Assembly (NCBI GenBank): GCA_910586605.1
Contig: CAJUJR010000039.1
Location: forward strand, 1 to 27,887
Reading direction: 5' to 3'
From: an uncultured Lachnospiraceae bacterium
Lineage (GTDB): Bacteria; Bacillota; Clostridia; Lachnospirales; Lachnospiraceae
Length of the DNA stretch: 27,887 bases
Positions within the stretch are counted from its first letter, which is position 1; each line of letters opens with the position of its first letter. A program made the translations under genes and the position numbers. This document shows, in pieces, positions 7,501-15,060 of this stretch. Under the pieces are notes generated by a model. The model had not been told where the DNA came from, did no database searches, and saw only the letters and a list, made by a program, of their open reading frames with translations.

Positions 7501-9043
7501 ATGGAATCGGCCGCAAAGGGTTTACAAAAACAGAAAATGTCTCCCCAATCTTCCCATCCTCCACCTTAACAGCGCCAATTTCTATAATTTCATTGCTTTT
7601 TGCACCAATCCCTGTTGTTTCCAAATCAAAGACAACATAACTTCCTCTAAGCCCCTGCCCTTTATCATTTTTCACAGCTTCAGTAAGGTCGTCCACCAGA
7701 TAAGCCTCCACGCCGTAAAGCATTTTAAAATCTTCGTCTGGGGAAACCTCATGTGCAGCATCCGGGAACGCCTGTACCACGCCATGATCTGTAATTGCAA
7801 GCGCTTTATGCCCCCAGTTTTTTGCTGTTTTTACAAATTCACGCACTGGCACAACAGAATCCATTTCGCTCATCTGCGTATGTGCATGCAGCTCCACACG
7901 CTTCATCCCCGTATAATTATCCATCCGCTTTACACGGGTATCTGTCCCCGGTTTCATCCCACGCACAGAACTAATTGTAATTTCCCGGCTAAATGTATCA
8001 TATATAGGATTTCCCTTTAACTTAATGAACTTCCCCTTCTTGATATTTTCCCGCATCAGCTCCAGTTCCTCTTTTTCCAGAAAAACTTTTGCCATAATCG
8101 AATCCGTAAAATCAGAAATGCTAAACATATAAATTACTTTTTCATTCCGAATTTCACGTTCTTCAACGCTGATTACCATGCCCTCAATCACAGCTTCACG
8201 GATTTCTCCCTGAATATCGGCAATTTTAATAACTTCTCCCTCACAATTCCTTCCATAAAAACACTCTTCATCTACTGGACCCACGCCCCATTTTGATTTC
8301 CCTTTGCTATAAGCGCCTTTTTTTGCATAGCTGCCTTGTTCTTTTCCGGAAAAAGATGCTACTTGAGTTTTGGCCGGATTGGAAAAAGAAGCTTCCCGGC
8401 CCGCTGTCTTCTGCGGCGGATTGGAAACGCTTCCCTTTGTATCCCTTTGTGCCGGTTGGGTTAGTTTTTCTTTCTTTTGGGAAAATTCCGCCTTCCGCAC
8501 ATTCCTATGGTATACTTCATAACCCTCTTTCTCTTCCAGTATTACAGGAAGAGAAAAATCAACAGAAACTTCCACGGAAAGCCCTGCCTTCTCCCGAAAA
8601 ACTGACTGTACCATTTCAATAAACTGCTGTTCCCTTGTCTTAAAAAGGGCATCATTTTCACAATCTAAGTGAAAAGAAGAACCTTCTACCACTGCCTTCC
8701 CTTTGTAGAGCATATTAAAAAGAAGTACATTTGTCTCTTTCAGGATTAAAAGGATACTGTCCTTATATTCCTCCCAAAATGCCTTTGGCGTATACTGCTC
8801 TGACAACACAAAATGCTCCTGGAGCAAAACCGAAAAACCTGTTTTCCCTATCTGCTGATTCAAAGCATATGCCAAAAGCCCTATTTCCCGATAAGGGATA
8901 ATATGCCTGCTTTCCATATAAATAAAAACTATTTTTTGTTTTTTGGATAAGACAACCCGGCTGACATAAACATCAGAAAAAATCCTTTTCTGACGGTCAG
9001 TCAATGACAGCCCTTCAAATGTATCTAATAAAAGCTTTTCCAT
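4553..9043 (-). CDS. polC: DNA polymerase III alpha subunit, PolC type
   Basis: PolC is the replicative polymerase with built-in proofreading in low-GC Gram-positives. The 1496-residue protein shows the N-terminal domain (1 to about 180), a Ser/Lys/Gln-rich linker (about 185-255), an OB fold (about 270-365), and a PHP domain starting at RVELHAHTQMSEMD (382-395). The DEDDh exonuclease is inserted in the PHP domain: D473 and E475 in DLETTG, D558 in HNAAFD, H611 and D615. The palm has D1019 and D1021 in PDIDLNFS and D1144 in LKLDILGHQDP. A CxxC...CxxC zinc knuckle lies at C961/C964 and C990/C993. All catalytic residues are present, so both activities should be intact. The start at 9043 follows AAGGAAA; an alternative start was not seen. 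It follows ispG after a repeat-filled gap. Confidence 0.98.
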   Translation of the reverse strand: MEKLLLDTFEGLSLTDRQKRIFSDVYVSRVVLSKKQKIVFIYMESRHIIPYREIGLLAYALNQQIGKTGFSVLLQEHFVLSEQYTPKAFWEEYKDSILLILKETNVLLFNMLYKGKAVVEGSSFHLDCENDALFKTREQQFIEMVQSVFREKAGLSVEVSVDFSLPVILEEKEGYEVYHRNVRKAEFSQKKEKLTQPAQRDTKGSVSNPPQKTAGREASFSNPAKTQVASFSGKEQGSYAKKGAYSKGKSKWGVGPVDEECFYGRNCEGEVIKIADIQGEIREAVIEGMVISVEEREIRNEKVIYMFSISDFTDSIMAKVFLEKEELELMRENIKKGKFIKLKGNPIYDTFSREITISSVRGMKPGTDTRVKRMDNYTGMKRVELHAHTQMSEMDSVVPVREFVKTAKNWGHKALAITDHGVVQAFPDAAHEVSPDEDFKMLYGVEAYLVDDLTEAVKNDKGQGLRGSYVVFDLETTGIGAKSNEIIEIGAVKVEDGKIGETFSVFVNPLRPIPYPIQQLTGINDSMVTGAGTIQEVLPEFICFCEGCIMVAHNAAFDMGFIEQKAKEQGIAVDYTVIDTVAVARALLPDLKRYKLDTVAKRLGVSLENHHRAVDDATATAEIFARMLERLSDKNITTLEELNKFCIPDEEAIRKMPAYHAVMLAKNETGRVNLYRLVSESHLKYFNRRPRIPKSLFLEWREGLMIGSACEAGELYRALVEEKPEEEIDRLVKFYDYLEIQPIGNNDFMIRDSDRYPQIQDENDLMELNRRIVELGEIYGKLVVATCDVHFMDAEDEVYRRIIMAGKGFADADKQAPLYYRTTEEMLSEFQYLGSKKAEEIVITNTNLIADMVDKIEPCSPRKCPPEIENSDQDLRDICYSRAHEIYGPDLPPVVEERLERELNSIISNGYAVMYIIAQKLVWKSNEDGYLVGSRGSVGSSFAATMSGITEINPLPAHYYCKSCHYYDFDSKELKEHSGNSACDLPDKVCPVCGEMLEKEGHDIPFETFLGFKGNKEPDIDLNFSSEYQSNAHDYTEIIFGAGQTFRAGTVGTLAEKTAYGYVKKYCEEREITKRSAEIERIAHGCEGVRRSTGQHPGGIVVLPMGEEIYTFTPVQHPANDMNTKIITTHFDYHKIDANLLKLDILGHQDPTMIRMLEDLTDVDAGKIRMDDQGVLSLFASTEALGIVPEDIGGCTLGCLGLPEFGTPFVIGMLLDAKPRNFSDLVRISGLSHGTDVWLNNAQYYITKGYCTLSSAICTRDDIMTYLIHMGVENERSFKIMESVRKGKGLDDSMKEDMLACNVPEWYLESCEKIKYMFPKAHAAAYVMMALRVAYFKVYYPLAYYAAFFSIRATSFDYELMCMGKERLEYYMNDYQNRKNELSDKEKSTLEDMKIVQEMYARGFGFVKIDIYRSKANRFQIVDGKLMPSFATIDGLGDKAAEMIEDEASKGAFLSREDFKNRCKVSAGTVETMARLGLMRDLPHTNQISLLDFMEM

Positions 9044-9056
9044 TTTCCTTACACCT

Positions 9057-9089
9057 TTTCAAACATGCCCTAGAATGTTTTCCAAACAA
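9057..9089 (-). promoter_or_regulatory. Two copies of the leader motif upstream of polC
   Basis: Read toward polC, TTGTTTGGAA (9080-9089) and ATGTTTGAAA (9057-9066) lie 36 and 13 bases before the start codon. They match the motif found ahead of most transcription units in this window. No clear promoter boxes were found nearby. Confidence 0.35.
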
Positions 9090-9102
9090 CACTTGTTAAC
9101 TA

Positions 9103-9167
9103 AGGAACTGTTAAGAAATATAAAAGCTATTCTGCACAAAATGCTAAGTTATTTCTTAACAGTTCCT
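9103..9167. repeat. 65-bp element with perfect 18-bp inverted ends
   Basis: AGGAACTGTTAAGAAATA (9103-9120) is repeated exactly in inverted form at 9150-9167, with a 29-base middle. It resembles a miniature inverted-repeat element or a long hairpin. A 9-base direct repeat, TCTGCACAA, occurs inside (9131-9139) and just outside (9172-9180). The right end supplies the last ispG codons and its TAA stop. A convincing target-site duplication was not found. Confidence 0.7.
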
Positions 9168-10259
9168 AATCTCTGCACAATTCTGCAGCTTTTTTAACTC
9201 TTCTCCTAAAGCAGCAAGAAGGTTTTCCTCTGTCACCTTCCTAATGACTTCACCTTTCCTGAACAAAAGCCCTTCGCCTTTGCCCCCGGCAATTCCAAGG
9301 TCAGCTTCCTTTGCCTCTCCTGGGCCGTTTACTACGCAACCCATTACCGCGACCTTAATATCCATATCTAAATCGGCTACCATCTCTTCGACTTTCCCGG
9401 CCAGCCCAATTAAATCAATCTGCGTCCTTCCGCAGGTTGGGCAGGATACCACTGTTACCCCGCCTTTCCTCATGCCAAGTGCTTTTAAAATAAGCTTTGC
9501 CGAACGAACCTCTTCCACAGGCGCCCCTGTCAGGGACACACGTATGGTATCGCCAATCCCTTGATATAAGATATTGCCAATCCCAACGGCAGACCTAATA
9601 TTTCCAGCTAGGACTGAGCCAGACTCCGTAATTCCCACATGAATAGGATAGGACATCCTTTTTACCAGAAGTTCATGGGCCTTAATACACATCAATACAT
9701 CAGAAGACTTAATACTGACTACAAGTTTATCATGCCCCAGCTTTTCAAGTGTCTGAATTTTATCAAGCGCACTTTCCACCAATCCCTCAGCAGTTACTTT
9801 CCCATACTTTTCGATAATCTCTTTTTCTAGTGAACCACTGTTAACTCCAATCCGGATCGGAATATCCCTCTGCCTTGCCGCTCTTACAACAGCCGCTATA
9901 TTCTCTTCCGAGCCAATATTCCCAGGGTTAATCCGTATTTTATCCGCTCCATGCTCTATTGAAGCAATTGCAAGGCGGTAATCAAAATGGATGTCCGCAA
10001 CCAACGGGATATGGATTTCCTTTTTAATCTTAGAAAGGGCTTTTGCAGCCGCCATCGTTGGGACAGCGCAGCGGATAATATCACAGCCCGCTTCTTCAAG
10101 CTCCAGAATCTGTTCCACTGTACCTGTAATATCTTCTGTTTTCGTATTTGTCATAGACTGGATTGCCACTGGATTGCCTCCGCCAATCTTACAATCTCCA
10201 ATTTGTATTTCTTTGGTAAAACTCCTGTGTTCTTTTTTCCCTATAGACCCACTCAACAT
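9156..10259 (-). CDS. ispG: 4-hydroxy-3-methylbut-2-enyl diphosphate synthase
   Basis: IspG (GcpE) converts methylerythritol cyclodiphosphate to HMBPP in the MEP isoprenoid pathway, using a 4Fe-4S cluster. In the 367-residue product the cluster ligands are C273 and C276 (SCPTCGRTQ), C308 (MGCVVNGPGE) and E315. The TIM-barrel part shows GGGNPVAIQSMTNT (26-39), DIHFDYRLA and KIRINPGNIGS. The start at 10259 has GGAGG nine bases upstream. The gene is 26 bp after rseP and shares its operon with dxr, another MEP enzyme. The final codons, encoding RNC and the stop, come from the inverted-repeat element at 9103-9167, so the natural C-terminus seems to have been replaced or extended by a few residues. 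Function should not be affected, as the conserved part ends earlier. Confidence 0.97.
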   Translation of the reverse strand: MLSGSIGKKEHRSFTKEIQIGDCKIGGGNPVAIQSMTNTKTEDITGTVEQILELEEAGCDIIRCAVPTMAAAKALSKIKKEIHIPLVADIHFDYRLAIASIEHGADKIRINPGNIGSEENIAAVVRAARQRDIPIRIGVNSGSLEKEIIEKYGKVTAEGLVESALDKIQTLEKLGHDKLVVSIKSSDVLMCIKAHELLVKRMSYPIHVGITESGSVLAGNIRSAVGIGNILYQGIGDTIRVSLTGAPVEEVRSAKLILKALGMRKGGVTVVSCPTCGRTQIDLIGLAGKVEEMVADLDMDIKVAVMGCVVNGPGEAKEADLGIAGGKGEGLLFRKGEVIRKVTEENLLAALGEELKKLQNCAEIRNC

Positions 10260-10285
10260 TATTCCTTGCCTCCGATTCTCCTGCC

Positions 10286-11644
10286 TTAATTCAAAATCCT
10301 GACAATATCATTATACATTACAAATACCATTAAAAGCATCAAAAGGATAAACCCTGCAAAATGCACATACCCTTCCTTATCCCTGCTAACCGGCTTCCCA
10401 CGGACTGCTTCAATCAGGATAAATACAAGTCTTCCGCCATCCAGGGCCGGAAGAGGCAGCAAGTTCATTACCCCAAGGTTTGCACTTAGAAGTACAGACA
10501 TAATCAGCATATTCAAAACAACAACACGCATCCCATAACTGGTGCTCTGGTCCAATACCGTACCAACCGTATCTACAATGCCAACCGGGCCAGAAAGCTC
10601 CTTTGTGCTAATTTTCCCGGTAATTAACTGTCCCAAGCTTGCCACAGTTGTCTCAATCCAATATTTCACCTCTACCAGGCTATACTTCAATACCTGGATA
10701 GCATTCTCCCCTTTTACATTTCCTGCAGCATAAAACCCTAATGTTTTTGTTTCATAAGGCTCCGGTGTAATCTTATACTCTTTTACTTCTCCATCTCGTT
10801 CAATGGCAAAAAGGATTTCCTTCCCTTCTGAGCTGTTTTCTTCCATGACATTTTTCAGTTCTTCGCCATTAGAAACCTCTGTGCCATTAACACGGACAAT
10901 TTTATCCCCAGCCTTTATCCCAGCCTTTTCAAACGGCTTCCCTTCTGTGATTGCTGAAAGCTTTGTACTATCCGTTTTATTTGCAGCATAAGAAAACCCA
11001 AACAGATATGTTTTATAATTAGGGTTTATGGAAACTGTTTTTTCTTTCCCATCCCGCTCCAGGACAACTTCTACCTCCTCCCCTGTTAATGGATGAAGCT
11101 GGATATATGTTTCTACCTCGCGCCCAATCGAAATTTTGTGCCCATTGATTTTTTTAACCACATCCCCAGTTTCCATCCCGGCTGACTGTGCCGGCTGCCC
11201 ACTATAGACAGACTGTACCAGCGGATAATCTATTCCTGAATTTGCTATAATTATAATGGAACAGATAAAAGCAAAAACAAAATTGAAAACTGGTCCTGCC
11301 ACTACAATCGAAAACCGCGCCCACACCCCTTTGCTGTTAAACGAATCCGGGGAATCATTATCTTCATCCTCCCCGACCATCGCACAAGAGCCGCCAATCG
11401 GCAAAAGCTTCCAGGAATACTTTGTAACGCTCTTCCAAGCCTCATTTTCCTCCATCAGCTTCTGGGAGCAGAAAAACTTTACAATCCATCCATTTTCTGT
11501 CTTTGCGATTGTAATAATCCTTGGCCCCATCCCCACAGAAAACTCTGGGACGCCAACCCCATTCTTCTTTGCAAGCAGAAAATGCCCCAATTCATGGGCC
11601 ACTACAATTACAGTAAAAATTAGCAATGCAACTATAATATTCAT
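10286..11644 (-). CDS. rseP: RseP/RasP site-2 intramembrane protease
   Basis: This membrane zinc protease cleaves anti-sigma factors and leftover signal peptides within the bilayer. The 452-residue product has the HELGH zinc motif at 17-21 in the first membrane helix and the LDG motif at 401-403 (LLPLPALDGGRL), with helices also near 110-134 and 425-445. Two PDZ domains are visible, about 142-207 (AGMETGDVVKKING) and 222-295 (AGIKAGDKIVRVNG), as in E. coli RseP; B. subtilis RasP has one. A segment of about 26 residues (51-78), containing KFFCSQKLMEENEAW, seems to be inserted before LPIGG. The start at 11644 has GAGG six bases upstream. It lies 21 bp after dxr in the conserved isoprenoid/lipid operon. 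Confidence 0.96.
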   Translation of the reverse strand: MNIIVALLIFTVIVVAHELGHFLLAKKNGVGVPEFSVGMGPRIITIAKTENGWIVKFFCSQKLMEENEAWKSVTKYSWKLLPIGGSCAMVGEDEDNDSPDSFNSKGVWARFSIVVAGPVFNFVFAFICSIIIIANSGIDYPLVQSVYSGQPAQSAGMETGDVVKKINGHKISIGREVETYIQLHPLTGEEVEVVLERDGKEKTVSINPNYKTYLFGFSYAANKTDSTKLSAITEGKPFEKAGIKAGDKIVRVNGTEVSNGEELKNVMEENSSEGKEILFAIERDGEVKEYKITPEPYETKTLGFYAAGNVKGENAIQVLKYSLVEVKYWIETTVASLGQLITGKISTKELSGPVGIVDTVGTVLDQSTSYGMRVVVLNMLIMSVLLSANLGVMNLLPLPALDGGRLVFILIEAVRGKPVSRDKEGYVHFAGFILLMLLMVFVMYNDIVRILN

Positions 11645-11665
11645 ATACTACCTCAATTCTCTCTT

Positions 11666-12814
11666 CTATTGATATTTCCTGTCAATATAACGGTACACTT
11701 CCTGTTCGCACTCCAATATCTCTTCCAAAGATGGATTTGGCAGCACTGTATGCGCCTCCATAACGTCTTCTATCAGTTCTGCCATCGCAAGGTATGAAAT
11801 TTTTTCCTGCAAAAACAATGACACAGCCTTTTCATTTGCAGCATTTAACACAGTTGGCATACTTCCGCCCGTTTTCCCGGCCTCATATGCCAATGACAGG
11901 CTGCGGAATGTCTCTCTGTCTGGCTGTTCAAATGTAATAGCAGATAATTTTGTAAAATCAAGGCGCTCTCCCATGCACAGCCTCCGTTCAGGATAACATA
12001 ATGCATACTGGATTGGAAGGCGCATATCAGGCGTGCCAAGCTGAGCCATCACTACGCCGTCGCGAAATTCCACCATAGAATGGATAATGCTCTGGGGCTG
12101 CAGCACAACCTGTATCTGGTCAAACCCAATATCAAACAGCCACCTTGCCTCAATCACTTCCAAACCTTTATTCACCATTGTAGAAGAATCAATTGTAATT
12201 TTCTTTCCCATCGACCAATTTGGATGGTTCAGTGCATCCTGCAACGTAACCGCCTTTAGCTCTTCTCTTTTTTTCCCACGGAACGGACCTCCAGAAGCTG
12301 TCAGGATTAACTTTGAAACTTCATTCTGACGCCCTCCTTGCAGGCACTGAAAAATTGCTGAATGCTCACTGTCAACAGGAAGCAGGTTTACCCCCATTTT
12401 TTTTACCAACGGCATAATAATATGCCCTGCCGTCACAAGTGTTTCCTTATTGGCAAAAGCAATATCCTTTTTTGCTTTAATCGCTTCAATCACTGGACGG
12501 ATGCCAATCATCCCGACAACTGCTGCAACCGCAATATCCCCAGAAGGCACTGTCGCACAGGCAACCAACCCTTCCATCCCAGCCAGCACGGTAACCTTAC
12601 TGCGCCCCTGCAGCCGTTTCTTTAATTCCAGCGCTTTCTCTTCTTTATAAACACATGCCACTTCCGGTTCAAACTCAAGAATCTGCTTTTCCAGCAAATC
12701 AATGCTTTGCCATGCTGCCAGGGAAACCACCTTCATATCCTTATTCGCACGGACAACTTCCAGGGTCTGCGTACCGATTGAGCCAGTCGAGCCAAGAAGC
12801 ATGATATTTTTCAT
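11666..12814 (-). CDS. dxr: 1-deoxy-D-xylulose 5-phosphate reductoisomerase
   Basis: Dxr (IspC) makes methylerythritol phosphate from DXP with NADPH, the committed step of the MEP pathway. The 382-residue product begins MKNIMLLGSTGSIG (NADPH loop at 8-14). It carries ANKETLV, the metal-binding D148 and E150 in PVDSEHSA, TASGGPF, HPNWSMGKKITIDSSTM, and N215, K216 and E219 in VNKGLE. The frame is open four codons further, to 12826, but that upstream ATG overlaps the GAGGG that serves the ATG at 12814, and family members start with this MKxIxLLGSTGSIG pattern. The gap to cdsA is 26 bp. Complete and ordinary. Confidence 0.97.
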   Translation of the reverse strand: MKNIMLLGSTGSIGTQTLEVVRANKDMKVVSLAAWQSIDLLEKQILEFEPEVACVYKEEKALELKKRLQGRSKVTVLAGMEGLVACATVPSGDIAVAAVVGMIGIRPVIEAIKAKKDIAFANKETLVTAGHIIMPLVKKMGVNLLPVDSEHSAIFQCLQGGRQNEVSKLILTASGGPFRGKKREELKAVTLQDALNHPNWSMGKKITIDSSTMVNKGLEVIEARWLFDIGFDQIQVVLQPQSIIHSMVEFRDGVVMAQLGTPDMRLPIQYALCYPERRLCMGERLDFTKLSAITFEQPDRETFRSLSLAYEAGKTGGSMPTVLNAANEKAVSLFLQEKISYLAMAELIEDVMEAHTVLPNPSLEEILECEQEVYRYIDRKYQ

Positions 12815-12840
12815 TTTATCCCTCATTTCTTTCTAATCCT

Positions 12841-13632
12841 TTACAGCTTTAGGAAAGTTACAAGATAGTAAACAACCGGCGCAATAAAAATAATGCTGTC
12901 AAAACGGTCTAAAATACCGCCATGCCCCGGAATTAGCTTTCCATAATCTTTAATATCATGGTTTCTCTTTATCGCCGACGCCGTCAAATCCCCAATCTGT
13001 GAAATTACAGAAGACACCCCGCCAATCAACGCAAATTTCCAGAAATACCCAGCATCTTTAAAAAAGATAAGGGCAAACAGGAAACCAAGCAAGGCAGCGC
13101 CAATAATCCCGCCAACAGAGCCTTCTACTGTCTTATTCGGGCTTAACTTGGAAGGGAGCTTATGCTTCCCAAAAAGCTTGCCGACACAATATGCGCAAGT
13201 ATCAGAGCCCCATGCACCGATAAAAATCAGCCATACAAACAAAATTCCATTAGCCACAAAACGAACCTTAAAAACAAACGACATCATCACTGTCACGTAA
13301 AAGATTCCAAAAAATAGCATGGTAATCTGTTCAGAATGAAAGGCTGGGAACGCAATGACATAACATGCCATCATCACCATAAACGTCAAAATCAGCCACA
13401 TTAATAATAAATTATATGCATCATCTAAAATCAAGATATCTGTGACAATCCCTGACAAATACCCTGCATAAGCTGGGACTGTCCTTTCCATTCCCACGGT
13501 ACGGTATAATTCAAAAAGGCCGATAATGGAAATCCCAGTAATCACCCAGAACAAAGGATAACTTCCATATACCAGCAGTGCAATCGCAATCGCCATCAAA
13601 ACAATCCCGCTTAGTAATCTCGTCCGAAACAT
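12841..13632 (-). CDS. cdsA: Phosphatidate cytidylyltransferase (CDP-diglyceride synthase)
   Basis: CdsA condenses CTP and phosphatidic acid into CDP-diacylglycerol, the precursor of phosphatidylglycerol and other phospholipids. The 263-residue integral membrane protein has about seven to eight hydrophobic helices. The family signature is near the C-terminus: SAIKRNHDIKDYGKLIPG followed by HGGILDRFDS, with the paired Asp residues that bind metal. The start at 13632 has GGAGG five bases upstream. It is 22 bp after uppS in the standard uppS-cdsA-dxr order. Confidence 0.97.
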   Translation of the reverse strand: MFRTRLLSGIVLMAIAIALLVYGSYPLFWVITGISIIGLFELYRTVGMERTVPAYAGYLSGIVTDILILDDAYNLLLMWLILTFMVMMACYVIAFPAFHSEQITMLFFGIFYVTVMMSFVFKVRFVANGILFVWLIFIGAWGSDTCAYCVGKLFGKHKLPSKLSPNKTVEGSVGGIIGAALLGFLFALIFFKDAGYFWKFALIGGVSSVISQIGDLTASAIKRNHDIKDYGKLIPGHGGILDRFDSIIFIAPVVYYLVTFLKL

Positions 13633-13654
13633 CTTTTCCTCCTGCCTGCTGCAT

Positions 13655-14371
13655 CTACTTTTTTACCCCTCCAAAACGCCTGTCACGCTTCTGGTAGTAT
13701 TCCACTGCCTTCTCAAGCTCTTTCTTGTCAAAATCCGGCCAGAGCACATCTGTAAAATAAAATTCAGTGTAAGCAAGCTGCCATAACAGATAATTAGAAA
13801 GCCTCTGCTCGCCGCTGGTACGAATCATCAAATCCGGATCCGGTATTCCTACGGTATCCAGGTATTCCCCAAACAAATCTTCCTGGATGCCTGACAAAAC
13901 AAGCTTCCCTTCCGTTACATCTGCAGCAATCTTCCTGACAGCCCTTACAATTTCATTCCTGCTTCCATAATTTAGCGCAACCTGAAAATGCAGCCCTGTA
14001 TTCTGCGCTGAGAATTTCTCAAGTTCCCGTATCTTCTCCTGTAAATCTATATCTAGCTTTGAAATATCCCCAATCACACGAACCTGCATATTATTTTTCT
14101 TACTCGTCTTCAAACAGTCAGAAAGATATTGGTGTAAAAGCTTCATCAAAGCATCCACTTCTGACTGTGGGCGTGACCAGTTTTCTGTTGAAAAAGCATA
14201 CATCGTCACATATTCAATGCCCATTTCCCATGCAGCCTTACAAATTTTTTCCACATTCCTGCTTCCTGCCGCATGGCCGGCATTCCTTGGAAGCATCCTC
14301 TTTTTTGCCCACCGCCCGTTTCCATCTAAAATAATCGCTACATGGCGCGGTACATTCTCTTTTTCAGGCAT
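13655..14371 (-). CDS. uppS: Undecaprenyl diphosphate synthase (cis-prenyltransferase)
   Basis: UppS elongates farnesyl diphosphate with isopentenyl diphosphate in cis to make the C55 lipid carrier for cell-wall synthesis. The 238-residue protein has the catalytic D16 in AIILDGNGRWAKKR, E63 in FSTENWSRP, and the C-terminal RTSGEQRLSNYLLWQ and FYFTDVLWPDF blocks. The start at 14371 follows GGAGAGATAGAA. It uses the products of the MEP genes dxr and ispG in the same cluster. A 122-bp gap with a hairpin separates it from frr upstream. Confidence 0.97.
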   Translation of the reverse strand: MPEKENVPRHVAIILDGNGRWAKKRMLPRNAGHAAGSRNVEKICKAAWEMGIEYVTMYAFSTENWSRPQSEVDALMKLLHQYLSDCLKTSKKNNMQVRVIGDISKLDIDLQEKIRELEKFSAQNTGLHFQVALNYGSRNEIVRAVRKIAADVTEGKLVLSGIQEDLFGEYLDTVGIPDPDLMIRTSGEQRLSNYLLWQLAYTEFYFTDVLWPDFDKKELEKAVEYYQKRDRRFGGVKK

Positions 14372-14451
14372 TTCTATCTCTCCAATCCAAAAATCCTTCA
14401 GCTTTTCTATAATTTCCTACCACAGCGCACACAATCTTTTCTCTGCAAAAT

Positions 14452-14477
14452 AGGGACAGACCAAACGATCTATCCCT
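14452..14477 (-). terminator. Hairpin between frr and uppS, weak terminator or processing site
   Basis: On the minus strand AGGGATAGATC, loop GTTT, GGTCTGTCCCT form an 11-bp stem with two G-U pairs, followed by ATTTTGC. The T-tract is short, so partial termination or RNA processing between frr and uppS is more likely than a full stop. Confidence 0.45.
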
Positions 14478-14493
14478 CTGATTGCACAATTCC

Positions 14494-15048
14494 TTACACT
14501 GTCATAATTTCCTTTGATTTCTCTTCTATCATCTGGTCAACCTGTGATACATACTGATCCGTCAGCTTCTGGATTTCACTTTCTGCATCCTTCTGCTCGT
14601 CTTCAGAAATCTCATTCGCCTTCTGCTGTTTCTTAATCATATCATTCGCATCCCGGCGGATATTACGGATGGCAACTTTTGCGCCCTCCCCTTTTTTCTT
14701 AACATCTTTCACAAGTTCCTTACGGCGTTCCTCTGTCAGTTCCGGAAAAGTCAAACGAATCACTTTACCATCGTTATTTGGGGTTAAGCCCAAATCAGCC
14801 GTCAAAATTGCTTTCTCAATTTCCTTAATAAGGCTTGCCTCCCATGGCTGTATCATCAGGGTACGTGCCTCTGCAACAGAAATATTCGCCACAGACTGTA
14901 AACTTGATGGCTGCCCATAATAATCTACACTAATTTTATCTAAAATATGGGGATTTGCCCTTCCTGCACGGATTGTCGAATATTCGCTTGCTAAGCTATC
15001 CACCGACTTTTCCATCTTCTCTTTAAACTGATTCAAATCTGCGTTCAT
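14494..15048 (-). CDS. frr: Ribosome recycling factor
   Basis: RRF splits post-termination ribosomes together with EF-G. The 184-residue protein has the expected length and blocks: STIRAGRANPHILDKI (25-40), VDYYGQPSSLQSVANISV (41-58), ARTLMIQPWE, GLTPNNDGKVIRL, LTEERRKELVK, and a C-terminal helix rich in charged residues. The start at 15048 has GGAGGG five bases upstream. It is 12 bp after pyrH, so the two are co-transcribed. Confidence 0.98.
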   Translation of the reverse strand: MNADLNQFKEKMEKSVDSLASEYSTIRAGRANPHILDKISVDYYGQPSSLQSVANISVAEARTLMIQPWEASLIKEIEKAILTADLGLTPNNDGKVIRLTFPELTEERRKELVKDVKKKGEGAKVAIRNIRRDANDMIKKQQKANEISEDEQKDAESEIQKLTDQYVSQVDQMIEEKSKEIMTV

Positions 15049-15060
15049 TATGCCCTCCTT

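Noticed and set aside
7385..8020. Long plus-strand frame inside polC (211 codons)
   Set aside because: It is antisense to a fully conserved gene, has no ribosome binding site and its peptide shows no recognisable domain.
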